64,000 nucleotides of DNA from Zooshikella harenae. Its GTDB lineage: Bacteria; Pseudomonadota; Gammaproteobacteria; Pseudomonadales; Zooshikellaceae. A program made the position numbers and the translations under genes. The stretch is from contig NZ_JAGSOY010000003.1 in the NCBI RefSeq assembly GCF_018837975.1, positions 143,704 through 207,703 on the forward strand, read 5' to 3'. Position 1 is the stretch's first letter. Each line of letters begins with the position of its first letter. The notes beneath the pieces were generated by a model. The model made no database searches and was not told where the DNA came from. It saw nothing but the letters and a program-made list of their open reading frames with translations. Positions 9,157 to 18,627 of the stretch are shown here, piece by piece.

Positions 9157-10287
9157 GTGATAATTATTAAATTTGTTTCCCGGTCATTGTCTTTACTTCG
9201 ACAAGCTATGCATGATGTTGAAGTGCATAAACAAAAGCGCGCTCTTGTTGGTGGAACATGGTATCGACATTGGTGGCAACAGTGCAAGTTAATGTTTGTG
9301 AATGGTATTACAGCAGATGACTACTATTTGTATGGCCTGTTTAGGCCAGAAGTCAGTTGGGCTGAAAAACTGACATATATGGGATGTCATGAACGCTGGC
9401 GATGGGTTGCCCCTGTTTCTCCTGAGCATTATAAATTCCTGACAGAGAATAAACTGATCTTTTCTCATTTTTTGCGTGCTTCCCAGATTCCTGTTGCTCG
9501 TGTGTATGGAACCTATGGTCCCAAAGGATTGAGTGATGATGGACAATTATTAAGAACGCCGCAGCAGTTAGAAAAATGGTTAATGCAGCGTGATTTGGAT
9601 AATCTTTTTATAAAGCCAGTAGCGGGTACCCGAGGTGTGGGGGTTTTAAGCTTGGGAGAAAAGATAGAACCTGGGCGTTGGCAGAAGTTACCACAAGGGG
9701 AGATTTCTTTACCTGAGATACTCGCGCATTTTCAGGCTCAGCCCCATTTAGATACTTATTTGATTGAAGAGCGACTTAACCCACACCAAGTGTTGGCGAA
9801 ATTTGCGCCCAATGTTTTACATACTGCAAGAATAATCAGTAGCTATGATGAAGATGTTTGTATTCATGCTGCAATGATGCGTCTTGCATCGGCTGACCAG
9901 GTTGCGGATAACACATCGTTAGGTAATATGTCAGCTGCAGTAGAGCTAGCAACAGGGCGCTTACAGCATGGCTCAGTACGTCTGAATGGTATTGCACAAC
10001 CACAAGCGATTCATGAGAGTAGTGGGCTGGCTGTTGAAGGTTTTCAATTACCTGATTGGCAAGAGACGTTATCCCTTGTGCGCCGGGCATCACGATGTGT
10101 TCATTTCAATGGCATTTTGGCCTGGGATGTGGCGCTGACTGACAAAGGTCCTGTTGTAATAGAGGCAAACTCACTGTTTGATTTGCATTGGCAGGCAACG
10201 GCAAGTCGTGGTCTGTTAAGTACAACGTTATATGATTATATGTGTAAGCATCATTTGGAAAAAAGAATTGGTTTTCATCTTCACTGA
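9157..10287 (+). CDS. Sugar-transfer-associated ATP-grasp protein
   Basis: This 376-residue protein matches the ATP-grasp family found beside sugar transferases in exopolysaccharide loci (ATPgrasp_ST type). The nucleotide-binding part is NLFIKPVAGTRGVGVLSLG near residue 148, followed by EERLNPHQVL. The metal-binding end is LAWDVALTDKGPVVIEANSLFD near residue 330, with the E-x-N pair expected for Mg coordination. ATP-grasp enzymes ligate a carboxylate to an amine or thiol through an acyl phosphate. A role in attaching an amino acid or similar group to the glycan is an inference. The start is GTG, supported by ATGGAG six bases upstream. The O-antigen-ligase-like gene follows after 53 bases. Confidence 0.82.
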   Translation: MIIIKFVSRSLSLLRQAMHDVEVHKQKRALVGGTWYRHWWQQCKLMFVNGITADDYYLYGLFRPEVSWAEKLTYMGCHERWRWVAPVSPEHYKFLTENKLIFSHFLRASQIPVARVYGTYGPKGLSDDGQLLRTPQQLEKWLMQRDLDNLFIKPVAGTRGVGVLSLGEKIEPGRWQKLPQGEISLPEILAHFQAQPHLDTYLIEERLNPHQVLAKFAPNVLHTARIISSYDEDVCIHAAMMRLASADQVADNTSLGNMSAAVELATGRLQHGSVRLNGIAQPQAIHESSGLAVEGFQLPDWQETLSLVRRASRCVHFNGILAWDVALTDKGPVVIEANSLFDLHWQATASRGLLSTTLYDYMCKHHLEKRIGFHLH

Positions 10288-10340
10288 GTGGTTAAGATTT
10301 TTGCAGGACGACTGCCACAGCTAAGGAAAACACAGGCAAA

Positions 10341-11654
10341 ATGCGTGATATACTTGTACTATTGATTGTGCTTGTGGGGATTCCAAAAATTCTGATGAAT
10401 CCTCATATCGGTGTCTATTTTTGGTCATGGATTAGTTATATGAATCCTCACCGGTTAAGCTGGGGATTTAGTTATAGTTTTCCATATGCCATGTTAATAG
10501 CCGTGTTAACGGTCATTTCTTTTGTGACTTCCAAAGAAACGAAAAAATTTCCAGTGACGCCTGTTACTATCACTTTAATTATTTTTGTTATTTGGATGTC
10601 GATTACAACGTTTTTTGCGCTTTATCCTGAAGATGCAAAAATTGAGTATATCCGTGTCATAAAAATACAGTTTTTTACAATATTAACGTTAATTTTGATT
10701 AATAACCAAGAGCGTATTAAGACGCTGGTTTGGGTTATTGCGCTTTCAGTTGGTTTTTTTGGTATTAAGGGTGGAGTATTTTCGATTCTCAGTGGTTTAA
10801 ATTTCCGAGTATGGGGACCACCAGGATCTTATTTTGAGGGAAATAATGAGTTGGGTCTGGCCTTGCTAATGGTTTTGCCCATGTTTCGCTACATGCAAAT
10901 GACAGTTGATAATAAGTGGATCAAGCGAGCCTTGTTGGGAGCGATGCTGCTCATTGGAATTTCTATTATTACAACTTATTCGCGTGGCGCCTTTTTAGGG
11001 GCGATGGCGATGATGTTTTTCTTTTGGTTAAAAAGTCCAAATAAACTGCCAATAGGTCTCGCTGCAGTGCTTGCGATAGCTGTGATTTTAATGGCTATGC
11101 CAGGCAAATATTTTGAGCGTATGTCAACAATTCAAACATATGAACAAGATGAGTCTGCATTAGGAAGAATCAGTGCTTGGACAATGGCGTTTAATTTGGC
11201 AAAAGACCGAATTACGGCGGGAGGTTATGGACCATGGAAAGAGGAAGTATTTGCGGTTTACTCAGATCCGACACGGGTATTTGATGCGCACAGTATTTAT
11301 TTTGAGGTACTGGGAGAACAAGGATTTATAGGGCTGTTTATATTTCTATTATTATTCTTTTTAGCCTGGCGAACAGGTAGCTGGATTATTAAAAATACGA
11401 AGGATCGAGAAGATTTGGTATGGGCACTAAATTTGGCGCGGATGTTGCAGGTTGGTTTGGTAGCATATGCTACGGGTGGCGCCTTTTTAGGGTTAGCATA
11501 CTTTGATTTGCCTTATCATATGGTTGCATTACTTGTTTTAACGCGTGTTTGTGTTGAACAAGCTTTAGCTGAACCCAAAACAGTTAAAGAGGAAGTTGTA
11601 AAACAAAATGAACCAACAGGCTCAACAAAGGTAAAATGGCGCTGGGAGCAATAA
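10341..11654 (+). CDS. O-antigen ligase/polymerase-like protein, exosortase A-associated type
   Basis: This 437-residue membrane protein has about ten hydrophobic segments and belongs to the Wzy_C/O-antigen ligase group. The start MRDILVLLIVLVGIPKILMNP and the motif DAHSIYFEVLGEQGFIGLFI near residue 320 recall the putative O-glycosylation ligase of exosortase A systems (TIGR03097-like). A conserved Arg lies in TTYSRGAFLGAMA. The family transfers or polymerises polyprenyl-linked glycans at the periplasmic face. It lies between the ATP-grasp gene and a polysaccharide deacetylase on the same strand, probably one operon. Whether it polymerises sugar or glycosylates protein is open. Confidence 0.83.
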   Translation: MRDILVLLIVLVGIPKILMNPHIGVYFWSWISYMNPHRLSWGFSYSFPYAMLIAVLTVISFVTSKETKKFPVTPVTITLIIFVIWMSITTFFALYPEDAKIEYIRVIKIQFFTILTLILINNQERIKTLVWVIALSVGFFGIKGGVFSILSGLNFRVWGPPGSYFEGNNELGLALLMVLPMFRYMQMTVDNKWIKRALLGAMLLIGISIITTYSRGAFLGAMAMMFFFWLKSPNKLPIGLAAVLAIAVILMAMPGKYFERMSTIQTYEQDESALGRISAWTMAFNLAKDRITAGGYGPWKEEVFAVYSDPTRVFDAHSIYFEVLGEQGFIGLFIFLLLFFLAWRTGSWIIKNTKDREDLVWALNLARMLQVGLVAYATGGAFLGLAYFDLPYHMVALLVLTRVCVEQALAEPKTVKEEVVKQNEPTGSTKVKWRWEQ

Positions 11655-11680
11655 ATTATGTAAAATAATTTAACAATTCA

Positions 11681-12682
11681 ATGAATTATCTGGCTGGGAA
11701 GTTTCGTCTGATGGTTATGCAAGGTTTAAAAACATTAGGAACATGGCTTTCACGGACAGATCAACAGAGTAAACTCGCAATTCTTATTTATCACCGAGTG
11801 CATCCTGAACCCTTTAATCGTATTGGTTTAGAAGTTGATGCACAACTTTTTGACCAGCAAATGGGACTAATGGCTAAGTACTTTAATGTATTGCCTCTAG
11901 CCGATGCTGTTCAGTCTTTAAAAAGTAATTCGCTACCACCTCGAGCTGTTTGTATTACCTTTGATGATGGGTATGCTGATAATTGTGAGGTTGCATTACC
12001 TATACTTAAAAAGTGGCAGTTGCCTGCAACATTTTTTATTGCCTCGGACTTTTTAAACGGTGGTTGTATGTGGAATGATAAAGTGCTTGAAGCCGTTTTT
12101 CAGTCCCCTCTAAATGAGTTAACGCTTACGGATATTACTGAGCGTCCTCTTGCCATTGATACCAAAGATAATAAAGAGTGCACTGCAAACTATTTGTTAG
12201 GTAAACTAATCTATTTACCTCATGCTGAGCGTACTGAAAAAGTGGAGTATGTACTTCAGCAGGCGCAAGTAGAAGCACCTGATAATTTGATGATGACTGT
12301 CGATCAATTGTGTCATATGAAGCAGCAGGGAATGGATATTGGTGGCCATACTTGTAGTCATCCAATTCTTGCCAGTCTTTCTGAATCTGCAGCTGAACAA
12401 GAAATTACTAATAATAAAGCCTATTTGGAGAGTATTCTTGGTGAGCCTCTGAGAGTATTTGCTTACCCGAATGGTAAACCGGGCAAGGATTATCTAACGA
12501 CACATGTCAATATAGTAAAAAAATTAGGCTATGAGTGTGCTGTTTCCACTGCATGGGGTGTTTCTTCTCCTGAAGCTGATAGCTATCAGTTGGCTCGATT
12601 CACACCTTGGGATACTTCTTCAGGAAAGTTTATGTTACGGCATGTCTTAAACTACCGTAATACGTTACCTGAAGTGGTTTAA
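11681..12682 (+). CDS. Polysaccharide deacetylase family protein
   Basis: This 333-residue NodB-fold enzyme is second in the window. It has the catalytic and metal motif VCITFDDGYADN near residue 92, a second histidine motif GGHTCSHPIL near residue 226, and FAYPNGKPGKDY near residue 262. The N-terminal LAILIYHRV is typical of this family. It is expected to deacetylate amino sugars of the exopolysaccharide. It is last in the ATP-grasp/ligase operon and is followed by a bidirectional terminator. No clear signal peptide is seen, so it may act on cytoplasmic or lipid-linked intermediates. Confidence 0.9.
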   Translation: MNYLAGKFRLMVMQGLKTLGTWLSRTDQQSKLAILIYHRVHPEPFNRIGLEVDAQLFDQQMGLMAKYFNVLPLADAVQSLKSNSLPPRAVCITFDDGYADNCEVALPILKKWQLPATFFIASDFLNGGCMWNDKVLEAVFQSPLNELTLTDITERPLAIDTKDNKECTANYLLGKLIYLPHAERTEKVEYVLQQAQVEAPDNLMMTVDQLCHMKQQGMDIGGHTCSHPILASLSESAAEQEITNNKAYLESILGEPLRVFAYPNGKPGKDYLTTHVNIVKKLGYECAVSTAWGVSSPEADSYQLARFTPWDTSSGKFMLRHVLNYRNTLPEVV

Positions 12683-12690
12683 AACTATGT

Positions 12691-12746
12691 AAAAAGCGGC
12701 TTGATTACACAGTCATGATTAAGGTGTGTAATCAAGTTACTTTTTT
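12691..12746. terminator. Bidirectional intrinsic terminator
   Basis: CTTGATTACACA (12700-12711) and TGTGTAATCAAG (12725-12736) form a perfect 12-bp stem with a 13-base loop. An A run precedes it and a T run follows (TTACTTTTTT), so it reads as an intrinsic terminator on both strands. It serves the deacetylase on the plus strand and the amidotransferase on the minus strand, which converge here. Confidence 0.85.
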
Positions 12747-12773
12747 ATTTATTTCGAAAGAACGGCCCAGGAT

Positions 12774-14609
12774 TTATTCTTGTAAATGTTTCTTACACCA
12801 CTGGCCGAGTGTCATTAAAAGCCAAATTAATTCGCCATAATAATCACTATGCTGATGTTGATGCATGTGCTTAGCATTGGCTATGAATTCTGGTCGGAAA
12901 AATCCAAGTGATTCAACGTAGTCTAAAGATTGGTATGCATATTCTTGTAAAGGTTTATGCTCTTTGGTCCAAATACCAAAGGGTAAACCAAAGCCATGTT
13001 TGGATTTATTGATGATCGCTTCAGGTAAAAAGTTACGCATAGCGTGCTTATAGATGTAGCGCAGCTTTTGAAAGTTAACTTTTTTATGGGAAGGAATACT
13101 GCAAGTGAGGGCAATCAAGTCATCATCTAGCATTGGGTACACAACATCTACACCCGCAAGATGGCACATGCGATTTACTTTGGGTAAGTCATTATCTGCT
13201 AGGGTACGCTTCCAATCCAGATATAACATGCGGTTGATATAGTCGCCTTGTTTAGGTCTATGGTAAACATCCCGTAGGTGGTTAATTGGGGCTTCAATAT
13301 CAACTTTTTGTAAAAACTCGGCAGAAAACACTTCACTGGCTGGATGTTGGTGTAAAAAGTTATAGGTCTCAAGCCGGTCGGGAAGTGGAGTAAGTGCTTG
13401 CTTAATGTAACTTTGAGCTTTACTAGCAAGTGGTAAACGTGAAAAAACGCCACGCATAAGAATGGGTTCTAGAAACTTTTGTCGGGCAAGCGATGGTACT
13501 TTTTGGTAGTTTTCAAAAATTATTTGTTTTTGATAACGGGTATTTCCAGCAAAAATTTCATCACCACCATCACCTGCAAGCATGGTTGAAACGCCATTTT
13601 CTTTAGCAAGTTTTGCACAAAAATAGGCGGGTAACACTGAAGAGTTACCAAAAGGTTCATCCAGTGCACCGATGATGAGGTCATAAGCCGCCAGAATATC
13701 TTCCGGTTGAATGAAATACTCATGTTGCTCCGTTTTGAAATGCTTTGAGGCAATACGCGCGTAATCAATTTCATTGTAGGCGGCAACAGGAAAGCCGATA
13801 GAGAATGTTTTTACGGGATTGGCACTAACCTGGCTAAAAAAGCCTGCTACCGTTGAGCTATCAAGCCCTCCACTTAAAAATGCACCTGGGTTAGGTTGTT
13901 CACTGGCCCTGAGTACTGAGCTGCGCAGGGTGTCATATACTAAATTACCTAACTCATCATCATTAAAACTTGTGTAATCACTGAAATCGGGAAGCCAGTA
14001 AGTGTGGTGTGATAACTGACCATTTTGTATTTTGATATATTGAGCGGGTTCTAGCTTCCAGGTGTCTTTGTATACTGTGCCTGGACTTGGAATCATATGG
14101 AAATATAGGTAATTGAAAATAGCCTGCTCAGATAATTGGCAATTGGAATGAGGGTGGCGTTTTACCATTGCTGCACTGGAGCCAAATGCCAATAAATGTT
14201 GTTCTGGCTGCCACTGATAATAAACGGGTTGACTGCCAATTTTGTCTGTACCCAAATAAGTTGCTTGCTGGGTGTGGTCGATTATTAGGAAATAAAATTG
14301 TCCTTGCAAGCGATGTAGACAGGCAATACCGTCGCGTTGGTAGGCATGCTGTAGGGTAAGTGCATGTGAGGATTTGGAGGCATGAAGCGCTAGTTGTTCA
14401 TCATTCCACCGAGGATAACCACCGACGAGTACTGTCGTGTTACTGTCTTGAACAAAAAAGCAGTGATCTGTTTGGTTAACGGCTACCGCATGATGTGTGC
14501 CTAACTGTCGTTCACTGGGATCAGTGCCTAGCATATGGTGTAAGAGGTTGTCAGCTTCGTTGGCATTGAGTGGCACATTTTCTTGTATCCAACCACAAAA
14601 TGGAATCAT
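12774..14609 (-). CDS. Asparagine synthase-like amidotransferase with displaced N-terminal Cys
   Basis: This 611-residue protein has an N-terminal class II glutaminase-like region (about 1-190) and an ATP-pyrophosphatase domain with SGGLDSS at residues 246-252 and a later LAGDGGDEIFAGNTRY motif. In this family the glutaminase nucleophile is normally Cys directly after the initiator Met. Here the protein starts MIPFCGW, so Cys is residue 5. The start is well supported by AAGGA seven bases upstream, and no start codon lies immediately before the Cys. Ammonia may therefore come from another source, or the N-terminus is processed. Such proteins amidate carboxyl groups, for example on uronic acids of exopolysaccharides (inference). 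It converges on the deacetylase operon. Confidence 0.88.
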   Translation of the reverse strand: MIPFCGWIQENVPLNANEADNLLHHMLGTDPSERQLGTHHAVAVNQTDHCFFVQDSNTTVLVGGYPRWNDEQLALHASKSSHALTLQHAYQRDGIACLHRLQGQFYFLIIDHTQQATYLGTDKIGSQPVYYQWQPEQHLLAFGSSAAMVKRHPHSNCQLSEQAIFNYLYFHMIPSPGTVYKDTWKLEPAQYIKIQNGQLSHHTYWLPDFSDYTSFNDDELGNLVYDTLRSSVLRASEQPNPGAFLSGGLDSSTVAGFFSQVSANPVKTFSIGFPVAAYNEIDYARIASKHFKTEQHEYFIQPEDILAAYDLIIGALDEPFGNSSVLPAYFCAKLAKENGVSTMLAGDGGDEIFAGNTRYQKQIIFENYQKVPSLARQKFLEPILMRGVFSRLPLASKAQSYIKQALTPLPDRLETYNFLHQHPASEVFSAEFLQKVDIEAPINHLRDVYHRPKQGDYINRMLYLDWKRTLADNDLPKVNRMCHLAGVDVVYPMLDDDLIALTCSIPSHKKVNFQKLRYIYKHAMRNFLPEAIINKSKHGFGLPFGIWTKEHKPLQEYAYQSLDYVESLGFFRPEFIANAKHMHQHQHSDYYGELIWLLMTLGQWCKKHLQE

Positions 14610-15210
14610 GGCTTATCCTTCATTCGTGACATTTTTGTGTTCAAAAAAACGACTGTTGCAAGTGTTAAAGCATCTGACAACGATACCTCAGTGTAGAGGT
14701 TTGCTGTTCCTTTAAACGCTAGATTATAGTGTTTTCCCAAGATTTACACATGTTTATAAAATGACATGCATTGTAGGCTTACTATAGAATGCGCCAAATT
14801 TATATCAATGCTGTGAAGCACTGAGCGCATCAGTAACGTACTATATCTTCCGTTGTGGGATATCATGCATGAATCCCTGGAAAAAATCTTTGCAGTGTAT
14901 AGAGTTATCAGATTTTTTCTGTTTATTGACCAATACTGATAAATAGTGATTGCTTTCCTTAGGCTTACTAGTTGTATGGAATGACTAAGCTGGTGTTTAA
15001 TGATGAAAAGTATATAGGTTTTACTGGCAGGCTGGTATGAGTCTGCGTAAAAGTTGTATTAAGAAGAAGCTGGACGATTAGAAAGTAGTGCTGGTTAAAA
15101 TTTAAGCTTCCTTGCTCTTAGGTATACTCGTTTTAAAAAGAATGGATTGATGTGAGTTTTGGTGTAATAGGTGATTTGATCGCTGCTATGGATTTTATTG
15201 CCCATATAAA
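14610..15210. other. Non-coding region
   Basis: About 600 AT-rich bases lie upstream of the amidotransferase and downstream of the first TPR gene. I see no convincing gene. Two very short frames (about 18-20 codons, near 14981 and 15151) lack clear ribosome sites. The amidotransferase promoter should lie in the left part. Confidence 0.5.
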
Positions 15211-15891
15211 TTAGTCAGTTTGCTTCCCTTTATAGCTAACAGTTTCTGTTGTTCCTCCTAAATTGATATTTAATAACTGGTTTTTTAAGCCTTGCAATGG
15301 ATAATTTTTAGTATAGGCTTGTTGGGCATGACCATAAGCTTTATCGTACTGTTTTAATTTTAAGTATAATAAACCGATATTATAATGAAGTTCAGCATTG
15401 TTAGGTTCATATTTCAGTGCTGTTTGGTATTTTTTAAGGGCTTCTGTATATTTTCCCTTTTTGTGTAAATAAATGCCATAGAGCATATGGACAATACCAT
15501 CGTCAGGTTTGAACTTAAGTGCTCTTTCTAGAAAACATTCTGCACTCCAGTAACGCTTTTCTCTATGTCTAGTATTCAGTAATGTGTAATATCGAATTAC
15601 GGTAAATAAGGCGCGATGATGATTGGGAAAAGCACGTAAAGTGTAGGTAAGGTCACCCATAATATTACTTGACATTCCGCCCTGAAGATATTCGATATTA
15701 TCATTAAAGTGATATTGCTCAACAATAGATAAGTTTTCTTGGTAGTGTTTCGGGTTTGTATAATCAAATGGGCCATAGAAATTTTTAAGATCACCACAGA
15801 ATGACGAAGCCATAATACTACTGCTCAAAATACTGTTATAGCCAATAAAGATAAATAAAACATTAATAATGGTTTCTCTTTTTTTAATCAT
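15211..15891 (-). CDS. Secreted TPR-repeat protein, paralogue A
   Basis: This 226-residue protein has a hydrophobic N-terminal segment (INVLFIFIGYNSILSSSIMA) consistent with export. A conserved CGDLKNFYGPFDYTNP block follows, then TYTLRAFPNHHRALF and two or three TPR units (DGIVHMLYGIYLHKKGKYTEALKKYQ; NAELHYNIGLLYLKLKQYDKAYGHA). Function is unknown. It is strongly similar throughout to the product at 18010-18627, and both keep a Cys after the signal and one in AECF, suggesting a disulfide. The two genes flank a FemAB-like transferase, placing them in the polysaccharide locus. TPRs suggest protein-protein scaffolding in the periplasm. No lipobox is seen. Confidence 0.75.
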   Translation of the reverse strand: MIKKRETIINVLFIFIGYNSILSSSIMASSFCGDLKNFYGPFDYTNPKHYQENLSIVEQYHFNDNIEYLQGGMSSNIMGDLTYTLRAFPNHHRALFTVIRYYTLLNTRHREKRYWSAECFLERALKFKPDDGIVHMLYGIYLHKKGKYTEALKKYQTALKYEPNNAELHYNIGLLYLKLKQYDKAYGHAQQAYTKNYPLQGLKNQLLNINLGGTTETVSYKGKQTD

Positions 15892-16872
15892 ATTGATTGT
15901 CCTTAGCCTGTAAAAAGGGCTCTTCCCTCAAATAAACGAGATAGTTTTGTGAATCTTAAGGGCACCTCTAAAAATGCACTTTTTCTGTGATAGCTGTGTC
16001 TGTGCTGTACTCATGGCCCTGCTAGCATTAATACATAATTGAGGCTATCGCTAAACATGTAGTAACTGTTTAGTCCTTCATGTATTCCTTATACACTTTG
16101 GTCCTCTGTGTAGTACTTACTTGCTCTTATAAAAAAAACACTATTTTTAGAGATATCCTTAACTTATGGGTTGTTTTTATTATTTAAGAATATTTTGTTT
16201 TATGTCTGGTTTTGGTGTGTGTTAATTAGGTTTGTGAAATTTTACCTCCAATTTTTTTAAGGAAAACTTATAAATGTGTATGTTCTATATTTTTTTTATA
16301 AAAACTGTTAATAATAATTTTTGGGCTGCAAAAATAAAGTAAAGACTGTCGAGTTAATATATATTTCGATAAGTGTTGAGGCTATGGGCGTATAACAGTG
16401 CTATATTAATGGTTATGTTGCTGTTGTATGTGCTTGTTTAAGGAAATTCAGCGAAGCTGAATTTATAGCTTTTTGTTTAGAACGCTGTTCTTTGATTAAC
16501 TTCGCTCAATAAATCTTGAGTATTTTCGAAATACATATCTGTCTTGTCGTAAATTATCCCAAATAATATTTTTGGATCGAGTTGAGTACTGAAATTTTGT
16601 GATGAGATTCTTGTTTGGGTGAGGATTTTTTCATTAGCAAAGATGAATTGGTTAGTATTAATAATGTGAATGGTAACAAAGTGCTAGTTTGGTGTTGTTG
16701 GTAAATTACGGGTGATCAGCTAAATTAATTAGAATGATGAGATTGCTGTTATGTATTCAATAAAGCTGTTAATGGTAAAGCTGGCATTGTGAATGCGTTA
16801 TTGTATGTTATGAAAAAGTATAAAAGCTGTTAGTAAGTATCTTTCGTCTTGTTAGTAATTGAGTAGTAATTT
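15892..16872. other. Very AT-rich non-coding gap with a perfect hairpin
   Basis: This 981-base stretch has long T and A runs and no credible coding frame. It contains a perfect inverted repeat, AAATTCAGC (16444-16452) and GCTGAATTT (16456-16464) with a 3-base loop, followed by a T-rich tract, which could act as a terminator or RNA hairpin. It separates the divergent TPR gene and FemAB-like gene. Composition is lower in GC than in neighbouring genes, as for xenogeneic-silencer (H-NS) targets. Confidence 0.5.
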
Positions 16873-17934
16873 ATGAGTTTTACAGTTCAGGTTTTTTCAG
16901 CATTTGATGCTGTTCCCTCTAGCTTACGTGAGTCAACCTCTTTTCGTACTTCGTCTAGCTCATTGTTCTACTCTTGGGAATGGTTTGAAAATTTGTTCAA
17001 TAATGCTTTGGTGCATGAAACGGAAGAGCCACGTTTTTATTTTGTAGTAGATAGTGATCAACGGCCGGTGGTTGCATTATTTTGTCTTGCTCAACCCTCG
17101 AACAGAATATTAAGGAGTATGACAAACTTTTACTCATTAACTTATGGAACAGTTGTTTTGCAAAATAATCTTGCTCAGCAAGCTATTTTGTCCTTGGCTG
17201 AGCATATCGCACAAGAACAGCCACGCTGGCAAGAAATTGACTTAATGTTGACTCAAGCACAAGATCAGGCAACGACATGGTTTGTAAAAGCATTAAAAGC
17301 ACAGCAGTTTTATATTAATACATATTTTCAGTATGAAAATTGGTTTTTAAAATTAAACGGTGAAGATTTTTTTACTTATTATCAAAGTCTTTCTTCCAAG
17401 TTACGTAATACAATTAAACGTAAAGAAAAAAAGCTGGCAAAAGAACATAACTATGAAATAAAACTGATTATAGATGGAGAAGAGCTTGAACAAGGGATTA
17501 ATGATTTTGTTACTGTATATAATCAAAGCTGGAAAAAACCTGAGCCATTTCCTGATTTCATGCCGAGTTTTATCCAACTTTGTGCGGAATTGGGTATTTT
17601 ACGGTTAGGCATTTTATCTATTGACCAACAGCCCGTTGCGGCGCAATTGTGGATTACATTTCAGTCGACATCGATTATTTACAAACTGGCCTATGATGAA
17701 AACTATAAAATTTACTCTGTAGGTTCAATACTTTCTCATTTTATGTTTAAGCACACGATTGATGTAGATAAGGTGACACTCATCGACTATGGCATTGGTA
17801 GTGAAGCTTATAAGCGGGATTGGATGACCGAAGTAGAGAAAATTCAAGGAGTAGAAGCATTTAATATGAAGACGATAAAAGGAATGGTTATGGCAGGTAA
17901 ACAAAAAGTCGCCAGTTTGATAAAAAGCAGATAA
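16873..17934 (+). CDS. FemAB/CelD-like GNAT-fold acyltransferase
   Basis: This 353-residue protein resembles the BioF2-like acetyltransferase domain (CelD/FemAB fold) common in exopolysaccharide loci. Visible features are SSSLFYSWEWFENLF near the N-terminus, the basic stretch SSKLRNTIKRKEKKL near residue 175, and a C-terminal LAYDENYKIYSVGSILSHFMFK followed by IDYGIGSEAYKRDWM, the family's usual ending. These enzymes transfer acyl or aminoacyl groups, here presumably to a sugar of the glycan (inference). It is a single-gene unit between two paralogous TPR genes on the opposite strand. ATG start; weak ribosome site. Confidence 0.8.
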   Translation: MSFTVQVFSAFDAVPSSLRESTSFRTSSSSLFYSWEWFENLFNNALVHETEEPRFYFVVDSDQRPVVALFCLAQPSNRILRSMTNFYSLTYGTVVLQNNLAQQAILSLAEHIAQEQPRWQEIDLMLTQAQDQATTWFVKALKAQQFYINTYFQYENWFLKLNGEDFFTYYQSLSSKLRNTIKRKEKKLAKEHNYEIKLIIDGEELEQGINDFVTVYNQSWKKPEPFPDFMPSFIQLCAELGILRLGILSIDQQPVAAQLWITFQSTSIIYKLAYDENYKIYSVGSILSHFMFKHTIDVDKVTLIDYGIGSEAYKRDWMTEVEKIQGVEAFNMKTIKGMVMAGKQKVASLIKSR

Positions 17935-17961
17935 AAAATTATGGCGGAGTCAATGCTCCGC
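17932..17961 (-). terminator. Intrinsic terminator for TPR paralogue B
   Basis: GCGGAG (17944-17949) and CTCCGC (17956-17961) form a GC-rich hairpin with a 6-base loop. Read on the minus strand it is followed by CATAATTTTTT, a proper U tract. It overlaps the stop codon of the convergent FemAB-like gene. Confidence 0.7.
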
Positions 17962-18009
17962 TCATGACAAAAATTACTCGCCTGTATCTGTTCTATGTTT
18001 ACAAACAGC

Positions 18010-18627
18010 TTATCGCCAGGCGTTAGCACGTACTAGTCGGTTTTTTAGGCCTTGCAGTGGATAGCCAAGTTCATAAGCTTCATGGGCATGAGCAAGTGCA
18101 TTGTTATATTGTTGCATGTCAGCATAAAGCAGGCCCATATTGTAATGTACTTCAGCTTTATTCGTGCTTAGCTTCAAAGCAGTTTCATAAGACTTGAGGG
18201 CTTCATCGTATTTTTTAAGGCGGTGTAGATAAATACCGTAAAGCATATACACTGTTCCATCACTTGGTTTAAAGCGAATAGCGCGATCAAAGAAACACTC
18301 AGCAGTCAAATAGTTGTGAGTCGTTTTCGGCCGATTTTTTTGTGTGTAGTAACGAATCGCAGTGAATAATGCTCGGTGATGGTTAGGAAATGCTCTTAGT
18401 GTGTAGGTTACATCACCCATTGCATCACCTGTAATCCCTTGCTTTAAAAACTCGACATCAGAGCTGAAGTGATGGCGCTCGACAATCGGCAAGCGTTTTT
18501 TGACATGGATGGGATTGGTATAGTCATAGGGACCATAATGGTTTTCTAAACTACCACAGTCAGCCTTGCCAAATGCTGTTATTGGAGTAATAAAAGCCGC
18601 ATAAATGATAAACACAATGATGCGCAT
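18010..18627 (-). CDS. Secreted TPR-repeat protein, paralogue B
   Basis: This 205-residue protein carries a signal peptide (MRIIVFIIYAAFITPITAFG), then CGSLENHYGPYDYTNP, YTLRAFPNHHRALF and TPR units such as DGTVYMLYGIYLHRLKKYDEALKSYE and KAEVHYNMGLLYADMQQYNNALAHA. It is a clear paralogue of 15211-15891. The frame stays open to 18672, but the Met at 18627 gives a proper signal peptide and has GAGGG about ten bases upstream, so I use it. Function unknown; a periplasmic scaffold or assembly role is an inference. It converges on the FemAB-like gene and shares a terminator region with it. Confidence 0.78.
   Translation of the reverse strand: MRIIVFIIYAAFITPITAFGKADCGSLENHYGPYDYTNPIHVKKRLPIVERHHFSSDVEFLKQGITGDAMGDVTYTLRAFPNHHRALFTAIRYYTQKNRPKTTHNYLTAECFFDRAIRFKPSDGTVYMLYGIYLHRLKKYDEALKSYETALKLSTNKAEVHYNMGLLYADMQQYNNALAHAHEAYELGYPLQGLKNRLVRANAWR

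Noticed and set aside
15151..15213. A 20-codon hydrophobic frame starting GTG next to the TPR gene
   Set aside because: Too short, with only a poor ribosome site, and overlapping the end of the opposite TPR gene.
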